Assembly (NCBI GenBank): GCA_031267075.1
Contig: JAIRZU010000035.1
Location: 1 to 5,299 of the forward strand
Origin: Holosporales bacterium
Lineage (GTDB): Bacteria > Pseudomonadota > Alphaproteobacteria > RUG11792
Length of the DNA stretch: 5,299 nucleotides
Direction of reading: 5' to 3'
Positions 1-4,963 of the stretch are shown piece by piece. The notes under the pieces are model-generated. The model was not told where the DNA came from. It did no database searches and saw nothing but the letters and a program-made list of their open reading frames with translations. The translations under genes and the position numbers were made by a program. Within the stretch, counting starts at the first letter, position 1, and the number at the start of each line of letters is the position of its first letter.

Positions 1-1
1 C

Positions 2-424
2 ATGCAGCTAGCAACAGTACACAGAGCGAACATGGTGAACAATGAGGCAGCGCCAGGAGAACCCGAGTGCACCCCACTCTGTATGTTCACTCACGCCCGC
101 TTGGCACTTGACGAAGCGATCCTCGAAGAACTCGATTCAGTGGTCGCGTTCTGCTTACGAGAAGGCTTGGACATTGGTGTGACCGGGGAGGACATAGCAT
201 CTTATGCTTTAAGCGAAATGCCCAAGGATCAGGGATACATCATCGAAATATCTGCAGATGGCACATCCAGAGTATTCCGCAGACACGGCGGGACAGAGTG
301 CGATGAGAAGCTAGCAGCCACTCTTATGCACTACTATGGAGGGCCGGAAACGCTAGCGTTCGTCCTCAGGGACAGGCTTCCCCTCGCTACGTCCGCTCCT
401 CCCAAAACCGATGGTGGTGAGTAG
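2..424 (+). CDS. Hypothetical soluble protein, 5' end uncertain (may start before the window)
   Basis: I do not recognise this protein. The frame is open from the first complete codon to the TAG at 422-424, giving up to 140 residues. The ATG at position 2 touches the window edge, so it may be internal; another in-frame ATG lies at 32. No signal peptide or membrane segment is visible. The sequence is acidic and looks like a folded helical protein: a Leu/Ala/Glu helix at about residues 33-55, a probable strand around 79-84 (GYIIEI), then a positively charged patch (SRVFRRH) and a second helix at about 100-112. The last 15 residues are Pro/Thr/Gly rich and probably disordered. Balanced codon use and G+C like the neighbouring genes support coding. 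It ends 17 bases before the stop of a possible convergent small gene. No function is proposed. Confidence 0.7.
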   Translation: MQLATVHRANMVNNEAAPGEPECTPLCMFTHARLALDEAILEELDSVVAFCLREGLDIGVTGEDIASYALSEMPKDQGYIIEISADGTSRVFRRHGGTECDEKLAATLMHYYGGPETLAFVLRDRLPLATSAPPKTDGGE

Positions 425-441
425 TTTCGGGGTGAAATAGA

Positions 442-603
442 TTAGCAACACCACAACCTCTCCTCTTGACTTCCATTCCCTACTCGAATATAATACACAT
501 AGATGTGGATGCAGTATATGAGAGCTGGGATGAAGAAGATAGCGATACTGACAATGGTAATGATAAGTGCGACAACTGTGGTTAGTACTTGAACAAGCTT
601 CAT
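442..603 (-). CDS. Putative small single-pass membrane protein (53 aa)
   Basis: A minus-strand ATG at 603-601 opens a 53-residue frame ending at TAA (444-442). Residues 1-8 are short and weakly basic (MKLVQVLT). Residues 9-30 form an almost unbroken hydrophobic stretch (VVALIITIVSIAIFFIPALI), long enough for one membrane helix. A Tyr/Ile/His-rich region with an Arg at 40 follows, then a polar tail (NGSQEERLWCC) ending in two cysteines. AGG lies 8-10 bases upstream of the ATG and could serve as a weak ribosome binding site. The frame fits neatly between the convergent gene ending at 424 and the frame at 622-741. It lies in the same reading frame as the latter, separated by TGA and TAG codons, so the pair could also be one decayed gene. 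Against it: a 53-codon frame is not rare by chance, and a strong + strand promoter lies inside it. No family is recognised. Confidence 0.4.
   Translation of the reverse strand: MKLVQVLTTVVALIITIVSIAIFFIPALIYCIHIYVYYIRVGNGSQEERLWCC
466..494 (+). promoter_or_regulatory. Near-consensus sigma-70 promoter
   Basis: TTGACT (466-471) and TATAAT (489-494) are separated by exactly 17 bases, matching the consensus at 11 of 12 positions with ideal spacing. Transcription would start at about 501. Assuming equal base frequencies, a match this good with 17-bp spacing is expected about 0.02 times on both strands of a window this size, so it is unlikely to be accidental, although AT-rich stretches raise that figure. 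It points toward gatC-thrS, which would then have a leader of about 330 bases. It could instead drive a small RNA or a transcript antisense to the possible minus-strand genes. Confidence 0.5.
530..592 (+). other. Short Thr/Ile/Val peptide frame (20 aa) just downstream of the promoter
   Basis: An ATG at 530 encodes a 20-residue peptide starting MKKIAILT and ending ATTVVST before TGA at 590-592. In-frame ATGs also lie at 503, 509 and 518. Two readings are possible. First, it looks like a signal peptide (two Lys, then a hydrophobic core), and a +1 shift near 587 would continue into a Ser/Pro-rich frame that ends at TAA 708-710. Second, four of the 20 codons are Thr, with a tandem pair at 572-577, so it could be a leader peptide for the thrS transcript. 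A GAG-rich stretch just upstream is a weak ribosome binding site. It is antisense to the 53-residue membrane-protein frame, and at most one of the two is likely to be a real product. Confidence 0.2.
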
Positions 604-630
604 CAACTAGCCTGGTAAATGTCACTTACC
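580..630 (+). other. Two adjacent RNA hairpins in the possible gatC-thrS leader
   Basis: GGTTAGT (580-586) pairs with ACTAGCC (606-612) over seven base pairs including one G-U. GGTAA (614-618) pairs perfectly with TTACC (626-630) around a seven-base loop. The first stem overlaps the end of the short Thr-containing peptide frame. No run of T follows, so neither is a normal intrinsic terminator. They may be structure in a leader RNA or chance pairings. Confidence 0.25.
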
Positions 631-741
631 GACACCGTACACTCCAAAGATCACCATCTTCACGCCCCTCGCAGAGCTCGCAGCCTCCCGCATCTTCAAG
701 TGTCTGCTAATAAAAGCGTTGATATACGCGGCATTAACCAT
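622..741 (-). CDS. Possible small protein (39 aa) upstream of the small membrane protein
   Basis: A minus-strand ATG at 741-739 opens a 39-residue frame ending at TGA (624-622). The N-terminal half (MVNAAYINAF, then ISRHLKMREA) looks like an amphipathic helix. The C-terminal part (VKMVIFGVYGVGK) is hydrophobic and Gly/Val rich. The composition resembles a protein rather than random translation, but no good ribosome binding site precedes the ATG. An in-frame TTG further upstream could be an alternative start. It ends 18 bases before the start of the 53-residue frame and is in phase with it across two stop codons, so it is either the first gene of a tiny operon or the N-terminal part of a broken gene of about 100 codons. 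It would be transcribed divergently from gatC, with 86 bases between them. The function is unknown and the call is tentative. Confidence 0.28.
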   Translation of the reverse strand: MVNAAYINAFISRHLKMREAASSARGVKMVIFGVYGVGK

Positions 742-827
742 ACATGGGCTATTAAACCCACTTGCCAATGGGGATGGCCGGTGCTATCATTAAGACACAT
801 AATCCACTTAATCCCGAGATTTTGAGC

Positions 828-1112
828 ATGTTGACAGACGATGAGTTAGAGAAGATTTCGAAGCTTGCTGGGCTCAGGATTCCCGACCAAAAGCGCAAAG
901 CATTCCTCGAAGGGATGAGCAGTATTTTGGACTGGATAGATCAGATTGCGCAACTAGATGTTTCTGGTGTCAAAGATGATCGCCTTGAGCAGACAGTCGG
1001 TACCCCTGAAAGGCCTGATGTTCCAGCAATGCACAACACAAGGGATGAGTTACTGTCGAACACACAGCATCAGAAGTTCGGGATGTTTTCTGTCCCGAAG
1101 ATGGTAGAGTAG
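828..1112 (+). CDS. gatC: Aspartyl/glutamyl-tRNA amidotransferase subunit C
   Basis: GatC is the small subunit of the cytoplasmic GatCAB amidotransferase. The complex converts Glu-tRNA(Gln), and in many species Asp-tRNA(Asn), to the amidated form; GatC stabilises GatA and wraps around the GatA-GatB interface. The 94-residue product matches the usual length of about 95-100. It starts with the typical helix (LTDDELEKISKLAGLRI), followed by a second helix around ILDWIDQIAQLD. It then has the characteristic extended segment with Arg-Pro-Asp (ERPDVP) and ends with the family's C-terminal signature FSVPKMVE. The ATG at 828 is chosen because the family begins just before the first helix; a TTG at 762 and ATGs at 768 and 774 would add an unconserved extension. 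The ribosome binding site is weak. thrS follows 13 bases after the stop, so the two are co-transcribed. gatA and gatB are not in the window; scattered gat genes are common in Rickettsiales. Confidence 0.96.
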   Translation: MLTDDELEKISKLAGLRIPDQKRKAFLEGMSSILDWIDQIAQLDVSGVKDDRLEQTVGTPERPDVPAMHNTRDELLSNTQHQKFGMFSVPKMVE

Positions 1113-1125
1113 CCGGAGCATACTA

Positions 1126-3042
1126 ATGAACATATTCCTAAAAGATGGCAGCAAGATCATCCTTCCAGATGGAGCAACGGCACGTGACGTAGCTCGCGAT
1201 GGAGGCCTCGAGAAGAAGGCTCTAGTCGCTAGGATTGATAGACTCCCTTCCAAGCTAGTCGATCTAACAACGGATCTGCAGGATGGAGATACAGTTGAGC
1301 TGGTAACGAGTAGTGACGGTGACGGCCTATCTGTCCTGAGGCACAGCGCAGCTCATGTCCTGGCGCTGGCTCTATCTGAAATCGATCCTAGCATGAAGTT
1401 TGCAATTGGCCCAGCCATAGATGATGGCTTCTACTACGACGTAAAATCAGATGTGACATTCTCCACCGATGATCTGAATGCGATAGAACACAGGATGCGG
1501 AAGATCATAGAGTCAGACATCCCATTCGTTTTATCTGTGATGAGCAAGGAGGAGGCCATCAGACACTTCTCAAGCAACGGACAGAAATACAAGGTGGAGC
1601 TAATCGAGGGGTTAGAAGCCGATACAGTCTCTGTGTATTCCATCGGAGGCTTTATGGATCTATGCAGAGGGCCGCACATACCTAGCACCGGATACATCCC
1701 GCAGGATGCCTTTAAACTAACATCTGTGGCTGGCGCATACTGGCGAGGTGATAGCAGGAACGACATGCTCCAGCGAATCTACGGAACGGCCTTCAGTACG
1801 ATAGAAGAGAAGGAAGCGTACTTCGCAATGGTCGAGGAGGCTAAGCTGAGGGATCACAGAAAGCTAGGGCCGGAGCTTGAGATTTTCCACATAGATGAAT
1901 CGGCTCCAGGAAGCGTTTTCTGGCTGAAGAATGGGTATGTGATTTTTAACCTACTGAAGGACTATATATCGGATGTGATTAGGAGGCACGGGTACTATCT
2001 CGTGCAGACTCCACAGCTCATGGATCGCTCTCTTTGGGAAACGTCAGGGCACTGGGAGAAGTTCAGAGAAAATATGTTCGTTGTTGAGAATGGTGATTCA
2101 ACGATGGCGATCAAACCCATGAACTGCCCTGGGCACATAATCTGCTACAAGACGGGAGCAGTGAAAAGCTACCGAGATCTCCCGATTAGAATGGCTGAGT
2201 TTGGATTGTGCCATAGGAATGAGTCGTCTGGCTCGATGCACGGCCTGATGAGGTTACGTGCATTCATGCAGGACGATGGCCATATCTTTTGCTCAGAGGA
2301 TCAGATCATATCTGAAACGATAGATGTTTGTTCCATGATAAAGGAGGTATACGCGACATTCGGCTTCAACGACATAACAGTCAAGTTCTCTGATAGGCCG
2401 GAGAAGAGGGTTGGCTCAGATGAGGTGTGGGATATCGCCGAGCGCTCACTACAAGAAGCGTCAGAGGCTGCAGGCCTGCAATACACGGTCAACAAAGGAG
2501 AGGGGGCGTTCTATGGTCCGAAGCTGGAGTTCGTACTGAAGGATTGTCTCGGGCGCGACTGGCAGTGCGGGACTCTTCAGGTCGATTTTAACTTGCCAGA
2601 GAGGTTTGGAATCTCATACACCGATAGCAGCGGCGAGAGGAAGACTCCTGTAATGCTGCATAGGGCCATCGTTGGCTCACTCGAAAGATTCATAGGAATC
2701 CTGATAGAACACTACGCCGGGAAGTTCCCGTTCTGGCTCTCCCCAGTTCAGGTGGTAGTCGCGAACATAGCTGATGATAATGCTGAGTACGCCGCAACGG
2801 TGTGCAGTGCCTTGAAAGAATGCGGAGTGCGTTCCATCCTGGATGTTGAGTATGAGAAGATCAATTATAAAATCAGGAAGTACTCAGTTTGCAAGATTCC
2901 GCTACTAGCTATTGTTGGCCGAAACGAGCAGGCAGATGGAACAGTCAGCCTACGCTTCCTCGGCTCCAGTGATACAAGAACCGTTAAGCTCGAGGAGATA
3001 GGAGATACCATAAGCCAGCTCTTCCCAGATCCACGTGGGTAA
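1126..3042 (+). CDS. thrS: Threonyl-tRNA synthetase
   Basis: This class II aminoacyl-tRNA synthetase attaches threonine to tRNA(Thr) in the cytoplasm. At 638 residues it is full length (the E. coli enzyme has 642). Domains in order: TGS domain (about 1-62); editing domain with the HxxxH motif at H73/H77 and the CxGPH motif at C180/H184, which hydrolyses mischarged Ser-tRNA(Thr); catalytic core (about 245-535); anticodon-binding domain (about 540-638). In the core, C334 (MNCPGH), H386 (QDDGHIF) and H512 (MLHRAIVGS) are the expected ligands for the threonine-binding zinc. Motif 2 contains the HRNE of residues 363-366, and motif 3 ends with SLERFIGILIEH. GGAG at 1115-1118 lies seven bases before the ATG and fixes the start. 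The gene is the second in an operon with gatC and appears intact. Whether its expression is controlled by a leader is discussed under the upstream features. Confidence 0.99.
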   Translation: MNIFLKDGSKIILPDGATARDVARDGGLEKKALVARIDRLPSKLVDLTTDLQDGDTVELVTSSDGDGLSVLRHSAAHVLALALSEIDPSMKFAIGPAIDDGFYYDVKSDVTFSTDDLNAIEHRMRKIIESDIPFVLSVMSKEEAIRHFSSNGQKYKVELIEGLEADTVSVYSIGGFMDLCRGPHIPSTGYIPQDAFKLTSVAGAYWRGDSRNDMLQRIYGTAFSTIEEKEAYFAMVEEAKLRDHRKLGPELEIFHIDESAPGSVFWLKNGYVIFNLLKDYISDVIRRHGYYLVQTPQLMDRSLWETSGHWEKFRENMFVVENGDSTMAIKPMNCPGHIICYKTGAVKSYRDLPIRMAEFGLCHRNESSGSMHGLMRLRAFMQDDGHIFCSEDQIISETIDVCSMIKEVYATFGFNDITVKFSDRPEKRVGSDEVWDIAERSLQEASEAAGLQYTVNKGEGAFYGPKLEFVLKDCLGRDWQCGTLQVDFNLPERFGISYTDSSGERKTPVMLHRAIVGSLERFIGILIEHYAGKFPFWLSPVQVVVANIADDNAEYAATVCSALKECGVRSILDVEYEKINYKIRKYSVCKIPLLAIVGRNEQADGTVSLRFLGSSDTRTVKLEEIGDTISQLFPDPRG

Positions 3043-3053
3043 GGTATTTTTTT
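3021..3053 (+). terminator. Probable intrinsic terminator of gatC-thrS
   Basis: CTTCCCA (3021-3027) pairs with TGGG plus AAG (3036-3039 and 3041-3043), leaving one bulged T and an eight-base loop. Seven T residues follow at 3047-3053. The hairpin includes the last thrS codons and its TAA (3040-3042). The stem is modest and three bases separate it from the T run, so efficiency is uncertain. The convergent bioB stop lies only six bases beyond the T run. No matching T run exists in the minus-strand direction for bioB. Confidence 0.5.
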
Positions 3054-3058
3054 GAGGG

Positions 3059-4009
3059 CTACTCCTTTGCTATGGCAGCACCGGTTTGCCTCCGTATATT
3101 GAGGCGCTCTAGTAGCTGCGAGTCGGAGGCTGCATTGGCGTTTGGAGTCGTAAGCAACTTAGCCCCACCGAATATGGCACTTGCCCCTGCGAAGAAGCAG
3201 AGCGCCTGCAGCTCGTCACTCATTGTCTCTCTTCCAGCAGATATGCGAACGACCGATTGCGGCATCAGGATTCTAGCTAGAGCAATGCACCTGACAAAAT
3301 CAAATGGATCAATTTCAGGCGTCGTCTCCAGTCTTGTACCAGGAATTTTTACAAGTCTGTTGATTGAGATAGAGGCTGGTGCTTCTTCCAAATTCGTGAG
3401 CAAAACCAACATTTTGATGCGATCATCATTCGTCTCGCCCATCCCAAGAATCCCACCCGTGCAAACTTTAATCTTATGTTTTTGGACAAGTTTGATGGTC
3501 CGTATCCTCTCCTCCAGCGTCCTCGTTGTAATCACTTTATCGTAGTACTCCGGTGACGTATCAACGTTGTGATTGTAGTAGTCAAGCCCACACTGCTTGA
3601 GTGCGATAGCCTGCTCCTCATCCAAGGTCCCCATTGTTAAGCACGTTTCCAGCCCTAGGTTCTTGATCTTTGAGATAGCCTCGCAGGCAACCTTAAAGAC
3701 CTGCGGATCTGGACGACGTCCGGCAGCGCCCATGCAGAATCTAGTGCTCCCAAGTTTTTTGGCCTGTTCAGCCGCGGCAACTATCGTAGCGACATCAGTG
3801 ATCACCTGCTTCGGTATTTTGGTTTGGTTCCTAATGGATTGGGCACAGTACGCACAATCCTCACAGCACCCACCAGTTTGAATGCTAAGCAGCGTACTCA
3901 CCTGCACTACGTTCGCCTCATGATGTGCGGTATGTACCGAGTGCGCCCTGTGTATAAGATCCAGAAATGGGACATCAAACACCGCCTTCGCAGCTGCGAA
4001 CGAAATCAC
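3059..4009 (-). CDS. bioB: Biotin synthase
   Basis: BioB is a radical SAM enzyme that inserts sulfur into dethiobiotin, the last step of biotin synthesis. The 316-residue product has the radical SAM cluster motif CxxxCxxC at C48, C52 and C55, with an extra Cys at 49 where Pro is usual. The auxiliary [2Fe-2S] cluster ligands are all present: C92 (RFCMGAA), C123, C183 (KVCTGG) and R255 (VRISAGRE). Other BioB signatures are STLLSIQTG, YYNHN-DTSPE, GGILGMGET and KLLTTPN. The start is GTG at 4009-4007: the upstream frame reaches a stop about 20 codons earlier with no ATG, GTG or TTG in it, and the next in-frame GTG is ten codons in. GGA lies nine bases upstream of the chosen GTG. The protein is slightly shorter than E. 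coli BioB (346), with a trimmed N-terminus and C-terminus. It is convergent with thrS and lies 121 bases downstream of the mucR-like gene on the same strand. Other biotin genes are not in the window. Confidence 0.98.
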   Translation of the reverse strand: MISFAAAKAVFDVPFLDLIHRAHSVHTAHHEANVVQVSTLLSIQTGGCCEDCAYCAQSIRNQTKIPKQVITDVATIVAAAEQAKKLGSTRFCMGAAGRRPDPQVFKVACEAISKIKNLGLETCLTMGTLDEEQAIALKQCGLDYYNHNVDTSPEYYDKVITTRTLEERIRTIKLVQKHKIKVCTGGILGMGETNDDRIKMLVLLTNLEEAPASISINRLVKIPGTRLETTPEIDPFDFVRCIALARILMPQSVVRISAGRETMSDELQALCFFAGASAIFGGAKLLTTPNANAASDSQLLERLNIRRQTGAAIAKE

Positions 4010-4081
4010 AGAAGATATTCCAATCTCTTCACCACCAGATACACAGAACCTTACTACACAACGCTATAGGAAGTACACGAT

Positions 4082-4114
4082 ATCCTCACCGCAACATAAT
4101 GCCCCAGTGAGGAT
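4082..4114. repeat. Perfect 8-bp inverted repeat between the mucR-like gene and bioB
   Basis: ATCCTCAC (4082-4089) is matched by GTGAGGAT (4107-4114) with a 17-base spacer. It lies 17 bases past the mucR-like stop and about 73 bases upstream of the bioB start. On the minus strand no run of T follows, so it is not a standard terminator. It could be an operator near a bioB promoter, a weak Rho-type end structure, or an RNA-stabilising hairpin at the end of the upstream message. Confidence 0.4.
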
Positions 4115-4130
4115 CTGTGACGATTGTGTA

Positions 4131-4559
4131 TTAGGCAACCTTGAGCTTCTTGCGCCCTGTGCTTCCAAGGCCTGTCGTCTTCGCTATTGCGCTTCTGCGC
4201 CTGGCATAGCTTGGTGATACAACCGGATAGTCGATGGGCAAGCCCCAGCGCTCCTTGTACTGCTCTATCGTCATGGAGTACACTGTTGTTAGATGCCGCT
4301 TAAGCATCTGCAGTTTCTTCCCATCCTCTAGGCATACGATATAGGCGTCCTGAACGGACTCTTCAATCGGAACGGCTGGTGTAGGCGCAGGCCTATTCCC
4401 AGCATTCTCTACTTTCTGTGCTATCCTATCAACAGCAACAAATATCGTGTCCAGTATCTTGTCTATCTCGTCAGGTCCAACAGGGTTGTTAGATAGGTAC
4501 GCCACGGCTAAATCTATCGTGTATTCCATAAGGTCATTCTCTTCAAAATTCGTAGACAT
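4131..4559 (-). CDS. MucR/Ros-family transcriptional regulator with degenerate zinc site
   Basis: This is a 142-residue DNA-binding protein of the MucR/Ros family, which regulates virulence and surface genes in alphaproteobacteria. An N-terminal helical region (about 10-52; MucR proteins usually oligomerise here) is followed by a Pro-rich linker (56-64). The conserved domain follows: VCLEDGKKLQMLKRHLTTVY, then the family signature YKERWGLPIDYPVVSPSYARRRS (101-123) and a basic tail (GRKKLKV). Counting along the Ros finger, the ligand positions are C76, D79, H89 and Y94. The second Cys is Asp, as known in some homologs, and the last His is replaced, so normal zinc binding is doubtful. GGAG at 4567-4570 lies seven bases before the ATG and fixes the start. 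The length matches the family. It sits alone upstream of bioB, separated by an inverted repeat; regulation of bioB is possible but not shown. The family assignment is firm, the targets are unknown. Confidence 0.93.
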   Translation of the reverse strand: MSTNFEENDLMEYTIDLAVAYLSNNPVGPDEIDKILDTIFVAVDRIAQKVENAGNRPAPTPAVPIEESVQDAYIVCLEDGKKLQMLKRHLTTVYSMTIEQYKERWGLPIDYPVVSPSYARRRSAIAKTTGLGSTGRKKLKVA

Positions 4560-4597
4560 TCAAAGTCTCCATACCAAAGTAATCTGTCTACTAGATA

Positions 4598-4627
4598 TTT
4601 ATAAAACTTCAGTCTGCAATACAACAA
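4598..4627 (-). promoter_or_regulatory. Candidate promoter for the mucR-like gene
   Basis: On the minus strand TTGTTG (4627-4622) and TATAAA (4603-4598) are separated by 18 bases, and the start codon lies about 40 bases further on. The match to the sigma-70 consensus is fair and the region is AT rich, so chance similarity is possible. Position and orientation are right for this gene. Confidence 0.4.
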
Positions 4628-4947
4628 AAAAATTCTAAATTCAGATTTTTTTTCAGTTATGCAGTGGCAGCCTACGGTTAATAAATCAATATTATAGCCT
4701 CAAAAGCAATTTCTCTGAAATTTTATGAAAATTTAAGAAATGATTGGCTGCATTGTACAAAACAAACAATCGCGTAAGCCAACTGTACCTTATTCTTATA
4801 AAGATGGCAAACGCTTTGAGATACCGTGTCTCAAGTGAAGATTTTATAAGCAGGAGTTTGCTCCGCCTACTCAAAAAAATAATTTCATCCGTTAACTAAA
4901 TTTTAACCCTTCACATGCTAACCTACTTATAGAATCTTATATCCTCT
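4628..4947. other. AT-rich intergenic region with no supported gene
   Basis: This stretch is about one third G+C, against roughly half in the sampled coding sequence. No frame in it has protein-like composition together with a ribosome binding site. It contains an eight-base T run (4646-4653), an eight-base palindrome TTGTACAA (4753-4760), and a hairpin made by TTTGAGA (4815-4821) with TCTCAAG (4829-4835), seven pairs including one G-U. It also has a small GGAG/CTCC hairpin at 4853-4864 and several TATAAA-like or TTATAG-like boxes. It separates two divergently transcribed genes and probably holds both promoters. No tRNA or known small RNA was recognised. Confidence 0.6.
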
Positions 4948-4957
4948 AAGGGGAGGA
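4942..4957 (+). promoter_or_regulatory. Strong ribosome binding site, possibly within a small hairpin
   Basis: AAGGGGAGGA (4948-4957) places GGAGG seven bases before the ATG at 4964. It is the best ribosome binding site in the window and the main reason to trust that start. TCCTC (4942-4946) can pair with GAGGA (4953-4957) around a six-base loop, which would mask part of the site. The stem is only five pairs and may not matter. Confidence 0.6.
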
Positions 4958-4963
4958 ATCCTA

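Noticed and set aside
353..625. 90-residue minus-strand frame
   Set aside because: It is rich in Ser, Cys, His and Tyr, overlaps the left gene, and is an out-of-phase shadow of the hydrophobic 53-residue frame.
619..825. 68-residue + strand frame ahead of gatC
   Set aside because: Its composition is His/Trp/Arg rich without a recognisable fold, it has no ribosome binding site, and it overlaps the more protein-like minus-strand frame.
762..827. Upstream TTG/ATG starts for gatC
   Set aside because: They add an N-terminal extension not typical of GatC; the ATG at 828 gives the normal length.
1434..1766. 110-residue frame antisense to thrS
   Set aside because: It lies fully within the conserved thrS coding region and has a shadow-type Ser/Cys/Met-rich composition. 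The frames at 1050-1253 and 2301-2495 were rejected for the same reason.
3072..4069. + strand frames opposite bioB (3072-3545, 3597-3881, 3824-4069)
   Set aside because: All are antisense to, or mostly overlap, a clearly intact biotin synthase and have no family signature.
4447..4638. 63-residue + strand frame opposite the start of the mucR-like gene
   Set aside because: It is antisense to a supported gene, Ser rich, and runs into AT-rich intergenic DNA.
4692..4874. 60-residue minus-strand frame in the AT-rich region
   Set aside because: It is Leu/Ile/Phe/Lys rich, as expected from AT-rich random translation, and I saw no convincing ribosome binding site.
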